A stretch of DNA of 10,972 nucleotides from contig JALQTG010000295.1 in assembly GCA_023264075.1 (NCBI GenBank), positions 1 through 10,972 of the forward strand. The letters are read 5' to 3'. The DNA comes from Crocinitomicaceae bacterium (GTDB lineage Bacteria; Bacteroidota; Bacteroidia; Flavobacteriales_D; Crocinitomicaceae). The notes below the pieces were generated by a model, which saw only the letters and a list, made by a program, of their open reading frames with translations, was not told the DNA's origin and did not search any database. The translations under genes were made by a program, and so were the position numbers. This document shows, one piece after another, positions 6,957-10,972 of the stretch; within the stretch, counting starts at the first letter, position 1; the number at the start of each line of letters is the position of its first letter.

Positions 6957-7532
6957 CTATTTGGACCATTGAGTGGTGGACATGAGCTTGTAAAGATCCT
7001 CCTTCACAAAGTTCAAGACTGGTTTGATGGAGTCATAATTTGGTCGGGAGTTAAAGTAGATAATCCCGTTCATAAAAATAGAAGTTGAATCTGTAAGGTA
7101 GAATTGAAAAGGTGACGCAACATTGCCTTGGAGTTCGAAAAAGGTTCCGTAAACTCCCGACTCTTTGTTAATAAAAACGGAGTCGTAAATAGCGGTTGCT
7201 TTCACTTTGTGTTCGTCAATTTTATCAAGTGCATAGTTTACATATGCCGAAAGCGATGTATCCATCTGGATGTAACTCAAGTGGATCGTTCCATTCAATT
7301 CTTTGAAATGAATGTCCCGATTACAACTGTTTTTAATTGGCTGAACATCAAAATAGTTCGGCATTTCGAATGAATATGAACAGGGGTCCTCGTACGTTCT
7401 GTATTCCCGCTCGGGGAATTCAATCTTGAGATAAGTAGGTGGTTTTGGTATAAATGTTTTATTTCCGTCACAAAATGTAACGATCATCAAAAGTGGGAGA
7501 ATAAGAACAAGAATAGAGTTACTCTTCCGCAT
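6957..7532 (-). CDS. gldD: Gliding motility lipoprotein GldD
   Basis: The 191-residue protein matches GldD from its N-terminal lipoprotein signal to the conserved C-terminal half. Features are FPEREYRTYEDPCSYSFEMP (about 40-59), IHLSYIQMDTSLSAYVNYALDK, VYGTFFELQGNVASPFQFYLTDS and YFNSRPNYDSIKPVLNFVKEDLYKLM near the end. GldD is required for gliding in Flavobacterium johnsoniae, and its family is linked to T9SS; its exact mechanism is not settled. The signal (residues 1-20) ends in IVTFC, so Cys21 is the likely lipidation site. Phe just before the Cys is unusual, as lipoboxes normally have Gly, Ala or Ser there. The gene start overlaps the end of gldE by 14 nt, which points to translational coupling. 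Confidence 0.95.
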   Translation of the reverse strand: MRKSNSILVLILPLLMIVTFCDGNKTFIPKPPTYLKIEFPEREYRTYEDPCSYSFEMPNYFDVQPIKNSCNRDIHFKELNGTIHLSYIQMDTSLSAYVNYALDKIDEHKVKATAIYDSVFINKESGVYGTFFELQGNVASPFQFYLTDSTSIFMNGIIYFNSRPNYDSIKPVLNFVKEDLYKLMSTTQWSK

Positions 7533-8856
7533 GGCTCAATTTAATTATTTTGATTGTTTTTACTCTTTTCTTATCAGAGGATTCAACGATAAATTTGATG
7601 TTTTCAAATTCAAACGATTCGTTGTTGCGCAATATTTTCCCTGATTGCTCAATCAAGAAACCAGCTATTGAGTCCGATTCGCCTTTTGCTTGTTCAAACG
7701 ATTTTCCGTCAATGTCCAACACCTTGTAAAGGTCTACTAATGGAGTTTTTCCCTCGAAAATAAAAGTGTTTTCATTAATTTTCGAATAGATAATGTCATC
7801 GTCGTCAAATTCATCTGTGATGTCACCAACAATTTCTTCCAATACATCTTCTAATGTGACGATTCCACTAGCGCCACCGTATTCGTCAACAACCACAGCC
7901 ATATGCATTTTCATGGACTGAAATTCTTTCAGTAAGTCATCAATTTTTTTGTTTTCTGGAACAAAGAAAGGAGAGCGAATTAATGTCCTCCAATTGAATT
8001 TTGCCTCCTCGCCGAGGTGGGGAAGTAAATCCTTGATGTAGATAATTCCTAATACATCATCAAATTTTTCCTCATAAACTGGAATACGTGAATAACCTGC
8101 CTCGCGTATTACCTCTAGCAATTCATCAAAATTGATACTTTTTTCGATGGCTATGGTGTCGACACGAGAGCGCATAATTTGTTTTACGTCGGTATTCCCA
8201 AAATTGACTATTCCCTCAAGTATTTTATGCTCATCTTCCGAACTATTTTCTTCACGGGTTAAGGCTATAGCATGTTCTAAATCATCTGTTGAGATATCGA
8301 TTGATTTTTTTCGAGCAGATTTAAGAATCACATCGGTGCCATTAACAAGTATTATTTTAAGCCAAGAGAATGGCGGTAATTTACCGGCATAATAGATAGG
8401 TTTTGCCATTAGTAATGCGATCTTCATGCTATTTCTATTCGAATAAACTTTTGGGACAACTTCTCCAATTAGTAGGATGACGAAGGTAATTACTCCAATT
8501 TCTATGATGCTCCGTAATAAGTCAAACTCATCCGTTTCTGGATAAAAATTCAGGAATATATAACTTGCAAGAATTACAATGGCAATATTGATGAAGTTAT
8601 TTAAGATGAGAATAACGGCGAGAAGGTCTTTTGGTTTAGAAAGTAATAATTTAACCGTTTCTGAGGATTTGTTCTTGTTGTCTTCCAGTTCGTTTCTATC
8701 CGATGGACTTAATGAAAAGAAGGCTACTTCAGAACCAGAAACGAGTGCAGATGATGCAAGTAAAATAATTAAAACACCAATAGAAAACCAGATTTCTGTT
8801 CCAAGTTGAGCGGCTAGAAGAAAGAATGTAATGTAATGTTGGGGGTCTCCGTCCAT
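7519..8856 (-). CDS. gldE: Gliding motility-associated membrane protein GldE (CNNM/CBS/CorC family)
   Basis: The 445-residue protein has the order of the CNNM/CorC family. A CNNM (DUF21) membrane domain covers about 20-200, with SGSEVAFFSLSPS (40-52), LNNFINIAIV (85-94) and GEVVPKVYSN (131-140), and hydrophobic helices near 22-45, 78-102 and 115-137. Two CBS repeats follow (about 225-345, including YSRIPVYEE and MHMAVVVDEYGGASGIVTLEDVLEE). A CorC/HlyC-type C-terminal domain ends the protein (about 360-440). Relatives take part in Mg2+ or other cation transport and bind nucleotides in the CBS pair. In F. johnsoniae GldE is genetically linked to GldD function and encoded with it. The neighbourhood here (ssb upstream by 17 bp, gldD overlapping downstream) is the same and makes the assignment firm over a generic haemolysin-type call. 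Confidence 0.95.
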   Translation of the reverse strand: MDGDPQHYITFFLLAAQLGTEIWFSIGVLIILLASSALVSGSEVAFFSLSPSDRNELEDNKNKSSETVKLLLSKPKDLLAVILILNNFINIAIVILASYIFLNFYPETDEFDLLRSIIEIGVITFVILLIGEVVPKVYSNRNSMKIALLMAKPIYYAGKLPPFSWLKIILVNGTDVILKSARKKSIDISTDDLEHAIALTREENSSEDEHKILEGIVNFGNTDVKQIMRSRVDTIAIEKSINFDELLEVIREAGYSRIPVYEEKFDDVLGIIYIKDLLPHLGEEAKFNWRTLIRSPFFVPENKKIDDLLKEFQSMKMHMAVVVDEYGGASGIVTLEDVLEEIVGDITDEFDDDDIIYSKINENTFIFEGKTPLVDLYKVLDIDGKSFEQAKGESDSIAGFLIEQSGKILRNNESFEFENIKFIVESSDKKRVKTIKIIKLSHAEE

Positions 8857-8873
8857 CGTTAAGTGCTACTTAG

Positions 8874-9320
8874 TTAAAATGGTAAATCGTCCTCGTCCTT
8901 CATTAAATCAGGACTTAGGGATTGATGGGATTGCTGAGGTGTGTTAGTAGGGTATGCATTCGATGAAGCGTTAATACTTTCATTACGCGCAGACAACATG
9001 GTGAAGTTGTCGGCTACTATTTCTGTTGAGTATTTTGCAGCTCCTGAATCATCTTGCCACGATCTTGTTCGCAACTTTCCTTCGATGTATACCTTCATTC
9101 CTTTTTTTAGGTAGTTTTCAGCAACATCTGCTAGTCCGCGCCAAACAACAATGTTGTGCCACTCGGTAATTTCCTTTTTTTCGTTGGTGTTTTTATCGGT
9201 ATAGGTCTCTGAGGTAGCTAAAGGAAACCGTGCAAGTTTCGCACCGTTTTCTAGAGCTCTAACTTCAGGGTCTTTTCCTAAATTACCAATGAGAATTACT
9301 TTATTAACGCTTCCGGCCAT
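8874..9320 (-). CDS. ssb: Single-stranded DNA-binding protein SSB
   Basis: The 148-residue protein carries the OB fold over about residues 1-110: GSVNKVILIGNLGKDPEVRALENG, LARFPLATSE, EWHNIVVWRGLADVAENYLKKGMKVYIEGKLRTRSW, then YSTEIVADNFTML. A short polar linker leads to the acidic tip DEDDLPF, which in the family docks partner proteins of replication and repair. The protein coats single-stranded DNA as a tetramer. It is the first gene of a tight group with gldE (17-bp gap) and gldD, and follows mutY by 53 bp. A TACATTTG box on the minus strand (9332-9325) lies only 4 nt before the ATG, so any transcript from it would have almost no leader. No -33 TTG accompanies that box, so expression from the mutY promoter is at least as likely. 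Confidence 0.98.
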   Translation of the reverse strand: MAGSVNKVILIGNLGKDPEVRALENGAKLARFPLATSETYTDKNTNEKKEITEWHNIVVWRGLADVAENYLKKGMKVYIEGKLRTRSWQDDSGAAKYSTEIVADNFTMLSARNESINASSNAYPTNTPQQSHQSLSPDLMKDEDDLPF

Positions 9321-9373
9321 AAAACAAATGTAGCATAATTATTTATTGAATGTTAATTAGACTAAAAGGAATG

Positions 9374-10417
9374 TTAAATTGACGATGAATTTACTTGTTC
9401 TAGGAAGCGGTCAATCAGTCTAGGGATAGCATATTTAGCTAGGTCAGAATGGTTGCATTGAATATAGTTTGAAATGTCGTCGATCGATTCGATAAGTTTA
9501 AGTTTCCAAAAGGTAGCAAAAATATATTGATGGCTAAGTATGTGCTTGTATTCGGCAATTGGATAGGGTTCAATTCTTAATCCTAGTGTCGTTTCAATTA
9601 CATTTTTTGCAGCGGAAGACGTCAATTGTTTTTTTACCTCTACCAACGGGAATTCATACATGTTTTCCCAAATGTCTTTTTGAGTCCTTTTTTGGAGCAG
9701 TATATTTTGTTCTGAATATATGTAATGAAAGAATCTATTACGCGTTTTTGTTTTTTTAGACTTCACCGGTAGTTCATATACTCTGTTTGCCCGAAGGCCT
9801 TGACAAGATTCGTTCAAGGGACAGGAAGTGCAGGCTGCTTTTTTGGGGGTGCAAACAAGTGCGCCGAGCTCCATTATGGCTTGATTGAAACTTGCTGGGT
9901 CCTTCTTATTTATGATGTTGTTTGCATATTCTGTAAATAGTTTCTTCCCAAATGCAGTATCAATTGGGGTGTCTTCATTATAATATCTAGCTAAAACACG
10001 AAAAACATTACCGTCAACAACAGCATGAGGGAGATCAAATGCAAATGATGCGATAGCCGCAGCTGTATAATCTCCGATACCCTTTAGTTGTCGAATATCA
10101 GAATAAGTAGAAGGAAAATGTCCATCATGCTTTGTGAGTATTTGCTGTGCTGCTGTATGTAAATTTCTTGCTCTGGAATAATAGCCCAGTCCTTGCCATA
10201 GCTTAAGTACTTCATCTTCTGAGGCAAGCGCTAGATCTTTAACAGTTGGAAAATTTTCAACAAATTTCAAATAGTAGTTTTTGCCTTGTTCGACCCTTGT
10301 TTGTTGTAGAATCACCTCTGAAAGCCAAATGTGATAAGCATTTTGAGTCTCTCTCCATGGTAAGTTTCTTTTGTTTTGTCGATACCAAACATCAATTAAT
10401 AGAGCGAAATCGTGCAT
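9374..10417 (-). CDS. mutY: A/G-specific adenine DNA glycosylase MutY
   Basis: The 347-residue protein removes adenine mispaired with 8-oxoguanine, preventing G-to-T changes. The helix-hairpin-helix glycosylase domain shows catalytic Glu34 in SEVILQQTRVEQ, the hairpin LKGIGDYTAAAIASFAF (111-127) and catalytic Asp135 in VVDGNVFRVLAR. A complete [4Fe-4S] loop has Cys189, Cys196, Cys199 and Cys205, spaced C-X6-C-X2-C-X5-C as in the family. The C-terminal region (about 225-340) has the NUDIX-like MutT-type domain that reads 8-oxoG, including QKDIWENMYEFPLVE and KHILSHQYIFATFW. The ATG at 10417 matches the family N-terminus (WYRQNKRNLPWRET follows). It diverges from the HU gene with 107 bp between starts and leads the minus-strand block mutY-ssb-gldE-gldD. 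Confidence 0.98.
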   Translation of the reverse strand: MHDFALLIDVWYRQNKRNLPWRETQNAYHIWLSEVILQQTRVEQGKNYYLKFVENFPTVKDLALASEDEVLKLWQGLGYYSRARNLHTAAQQILTKHDGHFPSTYSDIRQLKGIGDYTAAAIASFAFDLPHAVVDGNVFRVLARYYNEDTPIDTAFGKKLFTEYANNIINKKDPASFNQAIMELGALVCTPKKAACTSCPLNESCQGLRANRVYELPVKSKKTKTRNRFFHYIYSEQNILLQKRTQKDIWENMYEFPLVEVKKQLTSSAAKNVIETTLGLRIEPYPIAEYKHILSHQYIFATFWKLKLIESIDDISNYIQCNHSDLAKYAIPRLIDRFLEQVNSSSI

Positions 10418-10451
10418 TGGGGTAAAACTTAAATAATAAACGTTAAAAATA

Positions 10452-10483
10452 TAAAGGTAATATGAATCTACTAATTACCTTTG
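10452..10483. promoter_or_regulatory. Divergent mutY/HU promoter region built as a 9-bp inverted repeat
   Basis: AAAGGTAAT (10453-10461) and ATTACCTTT (10474-10482) are perfect inverted arms 12 nt apart. The right arm forms the plus-strand box TACCTTTG (10476-10483), matching TAnnTTTG; it would start the HU transcript near 10488, with a leader of about 36 nt. The left arm read on the minus strand gives TACCTTTA (10459-10452), one base off the consensus; it would serve mutY with a leader of about 30 nt. Neither has a clear -33 TTG. The arms could also be an operator for a dimeric regulator. Confidence 0.5.
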
Positions 10484-10524
10484 TCTTTGAAAATCACAAT
10501 GTTGTTAAATAAATTAAATAAATT

Positions 10525-10815
10525 ATGACAAAAGCAGATATTGTTGCTCAAATTGCAGACAAGACAGGATTAGAGAAGAATGAAGTGCTTCAAACAGTTG
10601 AAGCTTTTATGGATACTGTGAAAGGTTCTTTATCCAATGGAACAAACGTCTATTTACGAGGTTTTGGTTCATTCATTGTAAAAGAACGCGCTGAAAAAAC
10701 GGGACGTAATATTTCAAAAAATACGACAATAATTATTCCAGCTCACAACATACCTTCATTCAAGCCTGCAAAGACATTTGTTGAAGATGTAAAAAATAAA
10801 GTAAAAGTGAAATAG
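10525..10815 (+). CDS. hup: HU/IHF-family histone-like DNA-binding protein
   Basis: The 96-residue protein has the size and order of an HU subunit: MTKADIVAQIADKTGLEKNEV and the second helix VEAFMDTVKGSLSNG (dimer core), YLRGFGSFIVKERAEKTGRN leading into the DNA-binding beta arm, then IIIPAHNIPSFKPAKTF and a basic end. HU dimers bend and package DNA in the nucleoid and affect replication, recombination and transcription. The residue at the tip of the arm, normally Pro63 in GRNP, is Ile63 here (GRNISKN). That proline intercalates into DNA in HU and IHF, so DNA bending may differ; from memory, related Bacteroidota proteins have the same form. The start at 10525 follows an A/T-only leader with no Shine-Dalgarno sequence. 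A TACCTTTG promoter box lies upstream and a strong hairpin lies 34 nt after the stop. Confidence 0.96.
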   Translation: MTKADIVAQIADKTGLEKNEVLQTVEAFMDTVKGSLSNGTNVYLRGFGSFIVKERAEKTGRNISKNTTIIIPAHNIPSFKPAKTFVEDVKNKVKVK

Positions 10816-10818
10816 TTT

Positions 10819-10849
10819 TTGCCACTTAAGAAAGTTATTCATATCTTTG
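10819..10849 (+). promoter_or_regulatory. Probable promoter for the tiny basic protein gene and genes beyond the edge
   Basis: TTG at 10819-10821 and TATCTTTG at 10842-10849 are 20 nt apart, a full match to the Bacteroidota promoter pattern and the same spacing as the BLUF promoter. The predicted start near 10853 falls inside the left arm of the following hairpin. The leader to the ATG at 10932 would be about 80 nt. Confidence 0.6.
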
Positions 10850-10882
10850 CACTCCTGTTTTTAGAGCAGGAGTGTTTTTTTT
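10850..10882 (+). terminator. Rho-independent terminator after the HU gene, possibly also a leader hairpin
   Basis: CACTCCTG (10850-10857) pairs perfectly with CAGGAGTG (10867-10874) around a 9-nt loop and is followed by eight T residues (10875-10882). It lies 34 nt after the HU stop and should end that transcript. A promoter box directly abuts its left arm, so transcripts from that promoter would begin within the hairpin; this second role is inferred. Confidence 0.85.
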
Positions 10883-10931
10883 AAGAGGAACGCACCTTAC
10901 ACGATTATTAATACATTAAAATATATAAGCT

Positions 10932-10972
10932 ATGCCAAGCGGTAAAAAAAGAAAAAGACATAAGATGGCTAC
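10932..10972 (+). CDS. Tiny very basic protein, AURKAIP1/COX24-domain (bS22/mS38-like) type, runs off the right edge
   Basis: Only the first 13 codons and two bases of a fourteenth are present, reading MPSGKKRKRHKMA then Thr (AC plus any base). This start is recognisable as the small Lys/Arg-rich protein of about 30 residues that Bacteroidota genomes annotate as an AURKAIP1/COX24-domain protein. The family is related to mitochondrial small-subunit protein mS38 and mycobacterial bS22, so a ribosomal role is likely by homology. The ATG follows an A/T-rich leader (acattaaaatatataagct) without a Shine-Dalgarno sequence. In related genomes an RNase E/G gene commonly follows; that cannot be checked here. 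The call rests on a short stretch but the motif is distinctive. Confidence 0.75.
   Translation, partial: MPSGKKRKRHKMA

Noticed and set aside
8132..8809. Plus-strand open frames opposite gldE
   Set aside because: They are shadows of the conserved gldE frame with no leader or recognisable product.

Overview
The window looks like a chromosomal segment of a member of the Bacteroidota, most likely Flavobacteriales. The case rests on four things: gldD and gldE beside ssb and mutY, a secreted protease with a C-terminal type IX secretion (T9SS) sorting domain, Bacteroidota-type promoter elements (TTG, about 20 nt, TAnnTTTG), and AT-rich leaders with no Shine-Dalgarno sequence in front of any gene. 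Genus cannot be fixed from this sequence; a Fluviicola/Crocinitomicaceae-like organism would fit, but that is inference. Nothing suggests a mobile element, CRISPR array, tRNA or rRNA.

Layout. At the left edge, a partial GAF-domain gene (1-266, minus) diverges from a short BLUF blue-light receptor gene (318-734, plus). A membrane protein of unknown function follows (785-1345, plus). A hairpin with A and T tracts on its two sides (1344-1377) separates this plus-strand pair from a long minus-strand block. Read 5' to 3' on the minus strand, that block is mutY (10417-9374), ssb (9320-8874), gldE (8856-7519), gldD (7532-6957, overlapping gldE), a secreted M14 zinc carboxypeptidase (6887-4536), ddl (4448-3480), groES (3333-3061) and groEL (3037-1397). 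To the right, an HU-family DNA-binding gene (10525-10815, plus) diverges from mutY. A terminator-like hairpin follows, then the first 14 codons of a tiny, very basic ribosomal-type protein (10932 to the edge).

How the genes fit together. mutY and ssb serve DNA repair and replication. GldE and GldD belong to the gliding/T9SS set, and the M14 peptidase next to them carries a T9SS tail, so it is a probable client of that machinery. Ddl makes the D-Ala-D-Ala dipeptide for peptidoglycan. GroES and GroEL form the chaperonin and have their own upstream region, which holds a sigma-54-like GG-N10-GC element and three TGTCAG/CTGACA hexamers. The BLUF/GAF pair may be a light-sensing module, but only its first part is in view.

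Most of the window is conserved housekeeping sequence. The points most worth a second look are regulatory: the groESL control region, the promoter overlapping a hairpin before the tiny basic protein, the symmetrical mutY/HU promoter region, and the BLUF/GAF pair.
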